Source: Spirochaetota bacterium (lineage in GTDB: Bacteria; Spirochaetota; UBA4802; JAGODF01). From it: a DNA stretch of 59,645 nucleotides. The stretch is taken from contig JAOAAF010000004.1 of assembly GCA_026419015.1 (NCBI GenBank), forward strand, positions 287 through 59,931. The letters are read 5' to 3'. A program made the position numbers and the translations under genes. Below are positions 17,701-26,398 of the stretch, one piece after another. The notes beneath the pieces were generated by a model. The model saw only the letters and a program-made list of their open reading frames with translations. It made no database searches and was not told the origin of the DNA. Each line of letters opens with the position of its first letter. The stretch's first letter is position 1.

Positions 17701-19401
17701 GTTTTTTATTATTTCGATCGCATGAAAGGGATTTCCCTTACTTGCCTGCAGGATGAGTTTTGATAAATCGTCGAATTGGTTAGGCACAAATGGTAACATG
17801 TTGGCAACGAGCTCGCGCATCAATGGGAACGTCAACGGGGAAATGGTGATGGCAGTACCGCATTCTTGTGCGAAAGCGAGAATTTTTTCGGTAGAAGTGT
17901 TAATCTCGGGTGCATCCTTGCGGAATGACATGACGACTACCAGTGGGGAATTGTTGAGAAGGTGAAATAGTTCGGTGAGCACATCGATGCTGCCGTTATC
18001 GAGCCATTGAATATCGTCGATGAGCAAGACAAGTGGATGCGTTGCGCGTGCGAGGCTATTTAAAAACGCCGCCGCAACCATGTGAAAGCGTTTGCTTTCT
18101 CTGTTAGAGCGCAGTTCCACGAGGGGTGGACAACTTCCAAGGAGCTCCTTCATTTGGGGATTTATTTTATAGACGATTTCTCCCAACTCGCCGATTTGTG
18201 CAGATACCATCGATGCGATTTTTTCGCGCGATTTTGGCGGAAGGGTAATAAAAAAGCTATAATAATCTCCTAACGCTTCTTGTATCGCGCTGTAGGGAAT
18301 TTTTGTGTGACCGGGAAAACATTTTGCGGCAATTGTGATGCCCTTCGAGGAAATGACAAATCGTCGAAATTCGTCCATCAAGCGTGTTTTCCCAAGGCCT
18401 GATTCTCCGACAATCACCCACATCGAACCACGCATCGTTTTTGCATCATCGAATGCATTTTTTAAAATTGAAAGTTCGCGTTCGCGGCCTACCATTTTTG
18501 TTTTGTATGGAATTTTTTTATGGGAGTCATTAAGGCCCGGCGTTATCTCCTTTGCTCCTGAAAGAATTTTTTGCAGATCAACAACAAGCCCTCGTGCCGT
18601 TTGGTAGCGGTGCTCCGGCTCTTTTTCGAGAAGCTTCATTATGACCAAATCTAACGATGGCGCGATCGCATTGTTGTAGTGAGAAGGAGGCGTTGGTTTA
18701 ACCGCAATGTGTTGATGGATGATAGTATTTATGTCCTTTCCGGTAAAAGGTAATTTCCCAGTTACAAGTCTGTAAAGCAAAATTCCCAAAGAATAGAGAT
18801 CGCTTCGCTCATCAATTGTCCCACGTGTGACGTGAATTTGCTCCGGTGCGAGGTAAAAAATAGAACCTGCCGCAGAAAGTTCGTTTTCGCTATCAAACTC
18901 TTTGATTCGCGCAAGGCCAAAATCGATCAGCACCGCTTTCTCGTTGCAAATGAGAACGTTATCGGGTTTAATATCCCCGTGGATAATCTTTTTTGCGTGG
19001 GTTGCTTCAAGCGCATTGCAAAGCTGGATGGTTATGGAAAGTGCGGTTTCGATCGGTAATGCGAGGTCTGGAGAGATGATGTCGAAAAGATTTTTGCCAT
19101 CCACATATTCCATTGCGATGTAATACCGAGTGGTATTTTCGATTGTCGTCATCCCGGAGTCAAAGATTTTAATCACATTTGGATGGTCAATTGTAGCTGC
19201 GATAGATGCTTCCATTCGAAATCGGATGAGATCTTCTTTCCGATTCGAGATTTTGTTATTGTTAAGGAGTTTTAACGCAATGTATGTATTGCAGGAAAGA
19301 TCTTTCGCATAATATACTTCTCCCATTCCCCCTTTGTGGATTAGATTTATTATTTCATACCGATTGGCAATAATTGTACCTTCCATGATTCTGCTGCTCA
19401 T
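14701..19401 (-). CDS. Giant Ser/Thr kinase-AAA-TPR-GAF-AraC fusion regulator
   Basis: 1566 residues. Order: protein kinase, residues ~14-280, with GGMGEV loop, Lys44 in IALKLL, HGDIKPDN at 141-148 (Asp kept, HGD instead of HRD) and DFG at 160-162; then an AAA_16/STAND-type ATPase with Walker A GESGLGKT (332-339) and LLIDDIQWLD; a long TPR-like helical region, ~790-1250; a GAF domain, ~1290-1430; and a C-terminal AraC-type DNA-binding domain, last ~105 residues (ENLAKKFNLNADYLGKIF and IAYSSGFESLRTFNRAFK helices). Similar kinase-AAA-TPR-GAF proteins usually end in a histidine kinase; here a transcription factor domain replaces it. It should sense a ligand, hydrolyse ATP, phosphorylate partners or itself, and bind DNA. 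It is monocistronic; its target is unknown. Confidence 0.93.
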   Translation of the reverse strand: MSSRIMEGTIIANRYEIINLIHKGGMGEVYYAKDLSCNTYIALKLLNNNKISNRKEDLIRFRMEASIAATIDHPNVIKIFDSGMTTIENTTRYYIAMEYVDGKNLFDIISPDLALPIETALSITIQLCNALEATHAKKIIHGDIKPDNVLICNEKAVLIDFGLARIKEFDSENELSAAGSIFYLAPEQIHVTRGTIDERSDLYSLGILLYRLVTGKLPFTGKDINTIIHQHIAVKPTPPSHYNNAIAPSLDLVIMKLLEKEPEHRYQTARGLVVDLQKILSGAKEITPGLNDSHKKIPYKTKMVGRERELSILKNAFDDAKTMRGSMWVIVGESGLGKTRLMDEFRRFVISSKGITIAAKCFPGHTKIPYSAIQEALGDYYSFFITLPPKSREKIASMVSAQIGELGEIVYKINPQMKELLGSCPPLVELRSNRESKRFHMVAAAFLNSLARATHPLVLLIDDIQWLDNGSIDVLTELFHLLNNSPLVVVMSFRKDAPEINTSTEKILAFAQECGTAITISPLTFPLMRELVANMLPFVPNQFDDLSKLILQASKGNPFHAIEIIKNIVRADTFSPVKNNNYTETLLNAIDLPDSVIASIIKRLSLFNEREMLLLSFAAVLGKNIDTSLLFSLASKDPRLQEYSETEIINIIDKAKDLFILEQSRKDTKTLQFVHDRILESLYSRINEDERKYLHRIIIGALEEKFTNYMQDELLFDLAHHSVMSEQPEKIIRYAFPAALKAKEKYANDVAIRYFTILLSCLSQHATHLEMSDARNLKIMTIEHLGEVYHTIGEYDRAIELFNSILGLIDDPQKKARIYQQISRAFFKKGDWLNCERHGQKGLRLLGEKLPIHGSHVIFSIVREIISSILQPLRAVFPQTKNSDEHYSQIIRIYLDLGWSYILSDIRKYVRTVLRTKNLIIRKIGKSSQLGMSYAILGSLWMSIGFFKLAERNYEKSLKIYELFPDNWGRGQTLQWLGYSFEWKADYSKSISYFKKSYDIFRSIGDVREMGMCVAGLIHNYTYLADYSAAESALDEYLDISSKTGDDYGISESWTYRARFYLEKGELAKAEECALHAFNHSLERNVLFTHCRASIELGAALLDKGDVPRAIHYLQHAKDLFDSSNFLRHYTVHLFYHLAEAMLCAIDANKKDTTQIKEIKKIKKIVLKGLKESFRWRTHRPGALRIAGYYYEKFGKPTIAERFYIASIDEARKIGRKYEEARSTVNYAAMLLREGKDKKGLKLLHDALAIAFQISAEHIKKNIIVLLGFEKIEENLISPLARSLSREKLSAAIQLCDEITSTVNSESFLECLLDNSLRIAGAQRALIFIVDRETNFPVLRASKTIGGSEFPEYSRNIVESVIQNGKSIVIHSACEDSTLQHHKSVLLANLRSIMCVPIMNNGSPIGAFYLDNPLTAGIFNENEARLLEVLLARAAKTIEALFTIPTKNDSESALKSIPDEKISLILQYIHQHSAEDITRENLAKKFNLNADYLGKIFKAATGKKIGEYINELRITQAAEKLKHTDALIIDIAYSSGFESLRTFNRAFKHQMGMSPKEYREKYTSKK

Positions 19402-19475
19402 CGTTCACGTTTATCCAAAATACAAGCGATTTAAACCAAAAGTCAATCCATAATTGCGTTAGGGATAGAGGACAA

Positions 19476-20864
19476 CTAAAACTCAAGCGTTTTTACACAG
19501 CGGGGATAGGGAATAACATCGCGAATATTTTGCATACCCGTTACAAACTGAATGAGTCGTTCAAATCCTAAACCGAACCCAGAATGCGGTACTGTGCCAA
19601 AGCGGCGCAAATCTAAATACCACCAGTAATCGTCAGGGTTGAGGCCAAGTTCGAGCATTCTGTTTTTTAATTTATCGTAATCGGCTTCGCGTTCGCTTCC
19701 GCCAATAATTTCGCCAAGGCGTGGGACTAAAACATCCATTGCGCGCACAGTTTTCTCATCATCGTTTAGCTTCATGTAAAAAGCTTTGATTTCTTTTGGA
19801 TAATCGGTAATGATGACCGGTTTTTTAAAAGCTTTTTCGGTGATATATCGTTCGTGTTCGGATTGCAGATCGTTCCCCCATTTTGGAGGAAATTCGAAAT
19901 TTTCACCGGATTTTTCTAGCAAGGAAATTGCTTCGGTGTAGGTGATGCGTTCGAAACGATTTTTAATAATATTTTCAAGAGTAAAGATGAGATTGTTATC
20001 GATTCGGGAATTAAAAAAGTTCATATCATCTGCGCATTTGTCCAGAAGCCATGTAAGGATGTATTTTATGAATTCTTCGGCAAGATTCATGTTGCCGATA
20101 ATATCGCAAAATGCAACTTCAGGTTCAACCATCCAGAATTCTGCTAAGTGGCGTGAAGTATTTGAATTTTCTGCGCGGAAGGTAGGACCGAATGTGTAAA
20201 TGCGAGTTAACGCCAGTGCGTAGGTTTCACCTTCGAGTTGCCCACTTACCGTAAGCGATGCTTTTTTACCAAAAAAATCTTCAGTGTAGTCAACTGTACC
20301 TTCTTTCATTGGAACGTTTTCGAGCGGCAAAGTGGTAACCTGAAACATCTGCCCCGCACCTTCGCAGTCGCTGCCGGTGATGATGGGAGTATGGACATAT
20401 ACAAATCCGCGTTCCTGAAAAAATGTGTGAATTGCAAAGCTCATTGAACTTCGTACGCGCGCAATTGCACCGAACGTATTGGTTCGTGGACGAAGGTGGG
20501 CAATTTCCCTAAGGAATTCAAAGGAATGGCGTTTTTTTTGGAGAGGGTACTCATCAGCAGGTGCAGTGCCATAGATAAAAATATCCTTTGCCGCAATTTC
20601 CTTTGACTGTCCTGAACCCTGGGATGGAACGAGGTTCCCTTTCACTCGAATGCTGGCGCCAGTAGAGATGGTCGAAATGACATTAGAAAGTGGATTGTTT
20701 GGAAGGTCGATTACAATTTGAAGATTGTGTATAGTAGAACCGTCGCTGATTTCCAAGAAACATACGCTTTTGGATTCTCGTTTTGTACGCACCCATCCGT
20801 TTGTGCAGATTTCTCGCCCATCAGGAGGAAGAGCTAATATGTCTTTAATCAATAGCGCACTCAT
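19476..20864 (-). CDS. asnS: Asparaginyl-tRNA synthetase
   Basis: 462 residues with an N-terminal OB-fold anticodon-binding domain ([21 protein letters not shown]) and a class IIb catalytic core. Motif 2 is in [19 protein letters not shown], where the HLAEFWMVE form marks AsnRS, and motif 3 is [15 protein letters not shown]. It charges tRNA-Asn with asparagine. It starts 12 bases after the stop of an AsnRS paralogue and is surely in the same operon. Confidence 0.96.
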   Translation of the reverse strand: MSALLIKDILALPPDGREICTNGWVRTKRESKSVCFLEISDGSTIHNLQIVIDLPNNPLSNVISTISTGASIRVKGNLVPSQGSGQSKEIAAKDIFIYGTAPADEYPLQKKRHSFEFLREIAHLRPRTNTFGAIARVRSSMSFAIHTFFQERGFVYVHTPIITGSDCEGAGQMFQVTTLPLENVPMKEGTVDYTEDFFGKKASLTVSGQLEGETYALALTRIYTFGPTFRAENSNTSRHLAEFWMVEPEVAFCDIIGNMNLAEEFIKYILTWLLDKCADDMNFFNSRIDNNLIFTLENIIKNRFERITYTEAISLLEKSGENFEFPPKWGNDLQSEHERYITEKAFKKPVIITDYPKEIKAFYMKLNDDEKTVRAMDVLVPRLGEIIGGSEREADYDKLKNRMLELGLNPDDYWWYLDLRRFGTVPHSGFGLGFERLIQFVTGMQNIRDVIPYPRCVKTLEF

Positions 20865-20876
20865 ATTACGGTCGTG

Positions 20877-22112
20877 TCAGTACAGATACAAAGGATGCGA
20901 ATCGGGATTTTTCCCAAAAAATGTAATATCGTCAATTTGCTTAATTTTATCACCGCGAAGGATTGCATACATTGTCCTTTCGACGCCAATTCCACCGCCC
21001 ATTGTATCGGGGAAATATGGGGTACCATCATCTTTTTTCAATGACACAAAAAGCAAGAACGGCCCGTAGCCACCAAGCTCATCGATGTTTTCGATATTTC
21101 CGTTTTTGAAAATTGGGCGCGTTGTTAGCACGCGATTGTCGATGATGCGTTCGACAATTGGTTCGAAAAGCCATTCCCGAATTGCTCCAGATAATATTTC
21201 TTTTGCTGGAGTTTGTTTCGAAGTTTTGTAATCGATGCTTTTTGCACAAATATCATAATTGAATATGTGTTCGGATTTGATCGATTTTGGATCAACCTTT
21301 TTGTTTCCTGGCAAAAGGTATGGATACACTAAATCGTAGTTTTCGCGCAAAAGGCCCGTGATCCAGAAAAATTGTGCAGGTGTTTCTGTTCCTGCACCTT
21401 CTTCGTAAGTTTTTGCACCGTATTTTTGTACGCAATAATCTTTCGTGAATGTTGGAAACGGTATTGAGGGAACTTCGAGCACAACGCCCAATTCTTTTAA
21501 GTTATCGGCATTTTTTTTGTTTATTTGCTCACATGCGTGGACTATCATTCTTTCAAAAAAATTTTTGATAATTTTTATATCTTCCTCCAGCACTTCGCGC
21601 ACTCGAGTTGGTTCATTGAGATATTGCTCAAGCGTGATGCCTCTGTTTCGTTTCAATTCTACATCGATTTGTGAGAAATCGATTAAATATTTTCCGCGCT
21701 GTTCTTTTGTGGGGCTTTCGATTTCAAGACGTATGTTTGGAGAATCGACAAATATCCCCTTTATTTTTGGATTTGCACATGCTAAAAATTTGCTGTAAAT
21801 CATGCTGTGCGTTGTAAGGTAGAGGTGTCCTTTGTACGGGATTGAAGGGGTATGTTCAATATCATGTGCTAAAGGGTCGGTGATGATGCTTAGCATTACT
21901 TTTTCAAGATTAAACAGCCCTTCGTGTTCAAGAAAATTGAGTATGGAATTGACAAATGTGGTGCGAATTGCCATCGCGTGGTAAAGTTCGTCGGAAATCC
22001 ATTTTTTAATGTAGTTATCGCAAATGAAATCTTGTAAAGAAATTCCGCTTTCTGTCACTGCTGCTTGGAATCGATAGAGACTTTCGCCGATGATTTTTAT
22101 GTTATCTTCCAT
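20877..22112 (-). CDS. AsnRS-like protein without anticodon domain, probable asparagine synthetase (AS-AR type)
   Basis: 411 residues resembling the catalytic core of class IIb synthetases. Motif 2 is altered (QRGKYLIDFSQIDVEL) and motif 3 is GGGIGVERTMYAIL. The N-terminal OB fold is absent, replaced by helical sequence. Archaeal proteins of this kind, derived from AsnRS, make asparagine from aspartate and ammonia through an aspartyl-adenylate. The position directly ahead of asnS supports the same role here: make Asn, then charge it. It is an inference from family and context; an aminoacylating or other amidating activity is possible. No clear ribosome site precedes the ATG. Confidence 0.72.
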   Translation of the reverse strand: MEDNIKIIGESLYRFQAAVTESGISLQDFICDNYIKKWISDELYHAMAIRTTFVNSILNFLEHEGLFNLEKVMLSIITDPLAHDIEHTPSIPYKGHLYLTTHSMIYSKFLACANPKIKGIFVDSPNIRLEIESPTKEQRGKYLIDFSQIDVELKRNRGITLEQYLNEPTRVREVLEEDIKIIKNFFERMIVHACEQINKKNADNLKELGVVLEVPSIPFPTFTKDYCVQKYGAKTYEEGAGTETPAQFFWITGLLRENYDLVYPYLLPGNKKVDPKSIKSEHIFNYDICAKSIDYKTSKQTPAKEILSGAIREWLFEPIVERIIDNRVLTTRPIFKNGNIENIDELGGYGPFLLFVSLKKDDGTPYFPDTMGGGIGVERTMYAILRGDKIKQIDDITFFGKNPDSHPLYLY

Positions 22113-22577
22113 AAAATATTTTTAATCGCCTATAAAATTAAACTTTCTTCGTACGTATGGAAAAAGGGATGTGAGTGTCAATCCATTTTTTATCATGGTC
22201 TGCGAGTAGGAGGTTATTTACAATATATCTCTATAAAATGTGTTCGTTTTCTCAGTTATCTTTTCTGCTCAATAAAGTGAACTCATACCAATTTACTTTT
22301 TGAAGCGCGATGATTGCGTTTGTTACTCGACAATCCTAATTTTTTTATTGTTCCCAATAAACAGAATGTATCAAATCGACGCAATTTAAAGCGATGGAGA
22401 AGCAAAACGAACTCACATAAATATTTGGTAAACCTTTAGGAATTTTCAATTTTTTTATTCTCGAAAAAATTTTTTGCAACTATTTCTACACATTTCTTGT
22501 CTTTATTACTTAAACCAGTTTTCATAAAAATAAACATTGAGCAAAGTTAATAATTTGACAATAGAGGGGGAAACAAA
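22113..22577. other. Divergent intergenic region
   Basis: This 465-base AT-rich gap lies between the AsnRS-like gene (minus) and the radical SAM gene (plus). It must hold both promoters. I checked for a T-box (expected for asnS-type genes) and for an Asn-rich leader peptide on the minus strand and saw neither. A GAGGGGG ribosome site lies just before 22578. Nothing else is recognisable. Confidence 0.5.
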
Positions 22578-24158
22578 ATGAAAAATATACTAATGGTATA
22601 TCCCGCAGTTCCGACCACGTATTGGAGTTTTAAAAAATCTCTTCGCTTTGCCGGGAAAAAGGCGCAATTTCCACCTTTGGGGCTTATAACAGTTGCAGCA
22701 ATGGTTCCACCGCAGTATAATATTCGCCTTGTTGATATGAATGTGCGCGCATTGACCGAAAAGGATATTCGGTGGGCAGATATGATTTTCATTTCGGCGA
22801 TGATCGTGCAAAGGCAATCGTTCGCAGAAGTAGTGCAGCGTGCCAAAGCGATGGGCAAAATTGTGGTTGCTGGTGGACCATATCCTACCTCATCATATAT
22901 GTCGATACATGGAGTGGATCATTTTATTTTGGGAGAAGCTGAAAGGATATTGCCACAATTTTTCTGCGATTTTGAAAGCGGGTGTGCGAAACCGATTTAC
23001 AAGGATGAAGAACGACCTGATATCACACTTACACCCATTCCTCGCTTTGATCTTCTGGAAATCGAGAAATATTTTTCAATGATGTTGCAATTTTCGCGAG
23101 GATGTCCCTTTAATTGTGAATTTTGCGATATCATTGAGCTTTTTGGGAGAAAGCCGAGGACAAAAACTCCCGAACAATTTATTCGTGAAATTCAAGCGGT
23201 GTACGATACGGGATTTAGAGGTTCGCTATTTGTGGTAGATGATAATTTTATTGGCAATAAAGCCGAAGTGCGCAAACTCTTGCCGCACCTTGCGAAATGG
23301 CAAAAGGAACGCGGGTATCCGTATTCGCTGTTTACAGAGGCAAGTGTCAATTTGGCTGATGATCCTGCGTTGATGGATGAGATGATCGAAGCGGGGTTTG
23401 ATATGGTTTTTCTTGGAATAGAAACTCCTGTTGAGGAAACGCTTCACAAAACGCAAAAATCGCAAAACACGCGCAAAAGGTTACTGGAAAGCGTGCGAGC
23501 TATACAAAATCGAGGGCTTGAAGTGAGCGCGGGTTTTATCATCGGGTTCGATACCGATCCAGATAATATTTTCGATTTGCAAATTCAGTTTATCCAAGAG
23601 TCGGGCATCATCATGGCAATGGTAGGAGTCATGATTGCGCTTCCCAACACGCAGCTTTACCGTAGGCTTGAAAGAGAGGGAAGATTGCTTGGCGAAACGT
23701 CTGGCAACAACACACACGATCTTGAGACGAATTTTGTCACTGTGATGGATAAGCATGTACTGCAAGAGGGCTACAAACGCGTGTTGAAAACGATTTATGA
23801 TCCAAAAAATTATTTTCAACGGTGTCGTGTGTTGATGGAGCAGGTTCCAAAGCGTTCTCGAGCGAAGCGCCCTTTGCGGTGGCAAGAAATTCGTGCTTTT
23901 TTGTGTTCATTTGTGGTACAAACATTCTCGTCGTATGGACATCACTACTTGCGATTTTTGTGGTATGCGCTGAGAAAAAAAATTACGCTATTTCCAGAAG
24001 CTGTTCGCATGGCAATTATGCTGCATCATTTCCGCTACATCACGAAAAAATTAGTAAAGGAGCATGAAATGATGTTGCGCAAGGCAATCCGTTCAGCGAA
24101 AAAAGTGCTCACCGCAAAACCTTTTCCGAAAACGGAATTGCTGCCAGGTGAAGAATGA
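22578..24158 (+). CDS. B12-binding radical SAM protein (DUF4070-type)
   Basis: 526 residues. An N-terminal cobalamin-binding Rossmann domain (PPLGLITVAAMVP, IVVAGGPYPT, FILGEAE; about 1-150) precedes a radical SAM domain with the 4Fe-4S motif CPFNCEFC (Cys176, Cys180, Cys183) and GIETP. A C-terminal region of the DUF4070 kind ends in a basic helical tail. Class B enzymes of this group methylate unactivated carbons, for example hopanoid C-3 methylase. The substrate here is unknown; no hopanoid or other pathway genes are adjacent. Confidence 0.88.
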   Translation: MKNILMVYPAVPTTYWSFKKSLRFAGKKAQFPPLGLITVAAMVPPQYNIRLVDMNVRALTEKDIRWADMIFISAMIVQRQSFAEVVQRAKAMGKIVVAGGPYPTSSYMSIHGVDHFILGEAERILPQFFCDFESGCAKPIYKDEERPDITLTPIPRFDLLEIEKYFSMMLQFSRGCPFNCEFCDIIELFGRKPRTKTPEQFIREIQAVYDTGFRGSLFVVDDNFIGNKAEVRKLLPHLAKWQKERGYPYSLFTEASVNLADDPALMDEMIEAGFDMVFLGIETPVEETLHKTQKSQNTRKRLLESVRAIQNRGLEVSAGFIIGFDTDPDNIFDLQIQFIQESGIIMAMVGVMIALPNTQLYRRLEREGRLLGETSGNNTHDLETNFVTVMDKHVLQEGYKRVLKTIYDPKNYFQRCRVLMEQVPKRSRAKRPLRWQEIRAFLCSFVVQTFSSYGHHYLRFLWYALRKKITLFPEAVRMAIMLHHFRYITKKLVKEHEMMLRKAIRSAKKVLTAKPFPKTELLPGEE

Positions 24159-24273
24159 GCAAAGAAATTTGAATTGACTTTGCTGTGCGTGTGATATGGT
24201 TAAAGAAATTTTGTGGGAACGAATTTAGCATGTCAAATGATAAGTTTTACAGAGTAGTGAAAGGAGATGAGGG

Positions 24274-24627
24274 ATGAATCAAGTACCATCGGCAATTGCC
24301 CAAATTATGATTACCATAATTCCGATTGTGGGAATCGTGAGCGGGAGCATCGTGATTTTTTTCTATTTGTATTATGGATACAAAGCGAAAATACTAATGA
24401 TCGAAAAAGGAATATATCGGCATCCTATTGAAAAATTCGATATTGGGAGCTTTTCTCTCTTTTTGGGTTTTTTAAGTTTCTTTGTTGGATTAGGATTAAG
24501 CATTTTCTTTATCTTAAAGGAAGGATTAAGCTATGGGCTTTTAGGTGGTTTGATCCCCCTTTTTGTAGGAATTGCGTTAATTGCCTTTTGTATTGTACAC
24601 ACAAAAATGAGCAAACGCGATGGATAG
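24274..24627 (+). CDS. Small membrane protein, DUF6249-like, ahead of ECF sigma factor
   Basis: 117 residues with three likely transmembrane helices: IMITIIPIVGIVSGSIVIFFYLYY, FSLFLGFLSFFVGLGLSIFFIL and GLLGGLIPLFVGIALIAFCIV. Between the first two is a short cytoplasmic stretch with AKILMIEKGIYRHP, typical of DUF6249. Such proteins often sit beside ECF sigma factors; their role is unknown. A ribosome site (AAAGGAG) precedes the ATG and the end overlaps the sigma gene by 8 bases, so all three genes are translated together. Confidence 0.78.
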   Translation: MNQVPSAIAQIMITIIPIVGIVSGSIVIFFYLYYGYKAKILMIEKGIYRHPIEKFDIGSFSLFLGFLSFFVGLGLSIFFILKEGLSYGLLGGLIPLFVGIALIAFCIVHTKMSKRDG

Positions 24628-25168
24628 ATGTGAGCTTTCAGATGAAGAATTAGTGCAGGAAGTCTTAAATGGAAATGTTGATTCTTTTGCAGAAATTGTG
24701 AGGCGGTATCAGCGAAAAATTGTGAATATGGGGATGATGTTTTTCCGAAATCGAGACGATGCATGGGATTTTGCCCAGGATGTATTTTTAAGGGCGTATG
24801 AAGGTCTTTCGACTTATAAAGGGAAATCAAAATTTTATTTTTGGATTTATCGAATTGCATACAACCATGGAATAAATTCAACGAAAGGGAAAGTAATACC
24901 AGAAAGCTTGATTGAGCATATGTGGGAAGGAGATTCGCCTGATGAGCGGTATGAGAGAGAAGAGATGAGAATAGCACTTTCCAAAGCAATAACTTCGCTG
25001 CCTATACATTACCGTGTGTGTGTTGACTTGCACTTTTTTTACAATTTAAGTTATGTGGAAATTTCTAAGATTACGGGTTATCCTGTCAATACGGTTAAAT
25101 CAAATGTATTTCGTGCAAAGCAGGTATTGCGGGATGCCTTAAAAGAATTAAATGTAGGTGATGTATGA
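24620..25168 (+). CDS. ECF-type RNA polymerase sigma factor
   Basis: 182 residues. Sigma region 2 (SFAEIVRRYQRKIVNMGMMFF, DAWDFAQDVFLRAYEGL) and region 4 (LPIHYRVCVDLHFFYNLSY, ISKITGYPVNTVKSNVFRAK) are both clear, with no region 3 or C-terminal extension. It overlaps the upstream membrane-protein gene and, by an ATGA, the downstream zinc-binding anti-sigma gene. It likely directs an envelope-linked regulon. Confidence 0.93.
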   Translation: MDRCELSDEELVQEVLNGNVDSFAEIVRRYQRKIVNMGMMFFRNRDDAWDFAQDVFLRAYEGLSTYKGKSKFYFWIYRIAYNHGINSTKGKVIPESLIEHMWEGDSPDERYEREEMRIALSKAITSLPIHYRVCVDLHFFYNLSYVEISKITGYPVNTVKSNVFRAKQVLRDALKELNVGDV

Positions 25169-25626
25169 AATGCGATGAAATGATAGTTCGCTATCTATTG
25201 CTCGACAATGGGGAAAAACTTTCTGCGAGGATGCGATTGCATTTGCTATTTTGCAAAGGCTGTCAACGCGAAATTGCATCAATAGAAGCGAGTTTTGCTA
25301 AAGTAAAGGCATTGGAGCCACCAATAGATGAGCGCGATATTAGCGATGCGGTTTTAATGATAGTACGCAATTCGCTTCCGCTGTATACAAAAAAGGTTTC
25401 AATGGAAAAGTGGATTTTAGCAGAGTTGATTATTATTGCGAGCATCATGTTAATACATTTTAGTACAGCAAAAGCATGGCTCGATGAAAGACTTGGGGGA
25501 TATTTCCATTTGCTTTTAAACGCTGCAATGGGGGTTATCGTCACCGTTTATAACGCTGTATTGGCGATGACGCATCTCGATGAGTTCAATCGAGTGAGAA
25601 AAAGGATAATGGAATATTTTCGGTAA
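25165..25626 (+). CDS. Zinc-binding membrane anti-sigma factor
   Basis: 153 residues. The N-terminal cytoplasmic part has the ZAS motif HLLFCKGC (His26, Cys30, Cys33). Two hydrophobic stretches near residues 80-100 and 115-135 would place it in the membrane. It starts inside the sigma factor stop (ATGA overlap), the usual arrangement for an ECF sigma/anti-sigma pair. Signal and release mechanism are unknown. Confidence 0.82.
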   Translation: MKCDEMIVRYLLLDNGEKLSARMRLHLLFCKGCQREIASIEASFAKVKALEPPIDERDISDAVLMIVRNSLPLYTKKVSMEKWILAELIIIASIMLIHFSTAKAWLDERLGGYFHLLLNAAMGVIVTVYNAVLAMTHLDEFNRVRKRIMEYFR

Positions 25627-25645
25627 TTGTGGTATTGATCGTCGT

Positions 25646-26170
25646 TTAATTTCTTGCGATATTGCCTTTCGCGACAAAAAAATCAAAAAGCCCTTCAACG
25701 CAATATGAGATTGCTTCCTCGGAAAGAACTCGGTATTTCTTTTTGCGGCAGAGTTTCAATGATATTTCGTTGATGGAAATCGCTTTGGATTTTTCAAAAT
25801 GAGTAATAATATCTGTGTATAATGGGGAAATGTAATTTTCTGGATCTTTTATGTACCGTGCAAGTATCTTCCAAAGAATTTTTTCTCCTATCTCTCTATG
25901 GTTTTCAAAGGAGTCTTCTTCCAACTCGTAAAATAAGGTAAGAAACGACATCATTTTTTTCACAATGAATTCAAGATCGAGAACAGAAAGTTTTTTTTTA
26001 GATAAATCTTCTTTTGCGTTATTAATTAATAAATCAATCGGTATTGCTTCTTCGTTTGTTGATTCAAGCGTTGAGGTGAGGCTTGAGAAGATAGTTGAAA
26101 GGACCTGTTTATCGTATTTGTTTGCAAAATCCTCATGAAATTCGATAAATAAATCAAACAACGTATTCAT
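25646..26170 (-). CDS. Hypothetical helical protein
   Basis: 174 residues, charged and largely helical, with no signal peptide or membrane segment. I do not recognise the family. It runs convergent to the anti-sigma gene, 19 bases apart. The C-terminal part (SINEISLKLCRKKKYRVLSEEAISYCVEGLFDFF) could be a small winged-helix-like module, but this is only an impression. No ribosome site is obvious. Confidence 0.55.
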   Translation of the reverse strand: MNTLFDLFIEFHEDFANKYDKQVLSTIFSSLTSTLESTNEEAIPIDLLINNAKEDLSKKKLSVLDLEFIVKKMMSFLTLFYELEEDSFENHREIGEKILWKILARYIKDPENYISPLYTDIITHFEKSKAISINEISLKLCRKKKYRVLSEEAISYCVEGLFDFFVAKGNIARN

Positions 26171-26398
26171 GTGACAATGTAATTGCTGATATAATAAGGT
26201 TTATGCGTTTTCTGATAAAAGTGTTAATCGATTTCGTTTGCCTTTTACCAATATATTTGCGCGAAGGCGTTTTGTAAAGTAAAAACTACGTTTACCAAGC
26301 ATTTTATTTTGTTTGTGCTGGAGATTGGGAAAGAAAACATTACACCGAAAGTGTTGTTTAATAATTTTCTTTCATATGGAGCAATGTTGCAATATGGT

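Noticed and set aside
22113-22577. T-box or Asn leader peptide before the asparagine genes
   Set aside because: No AGGGTGGNACCGCG-like core, no terminator hairpin and no Asn-rich short frame on the minus strand.
24174-24200. TTGACT/TATGGT pair before the DUF6249-like gene
   Set aside because: The spacer is only 15 bases; a real promoter may be there but this pair is not convincing.
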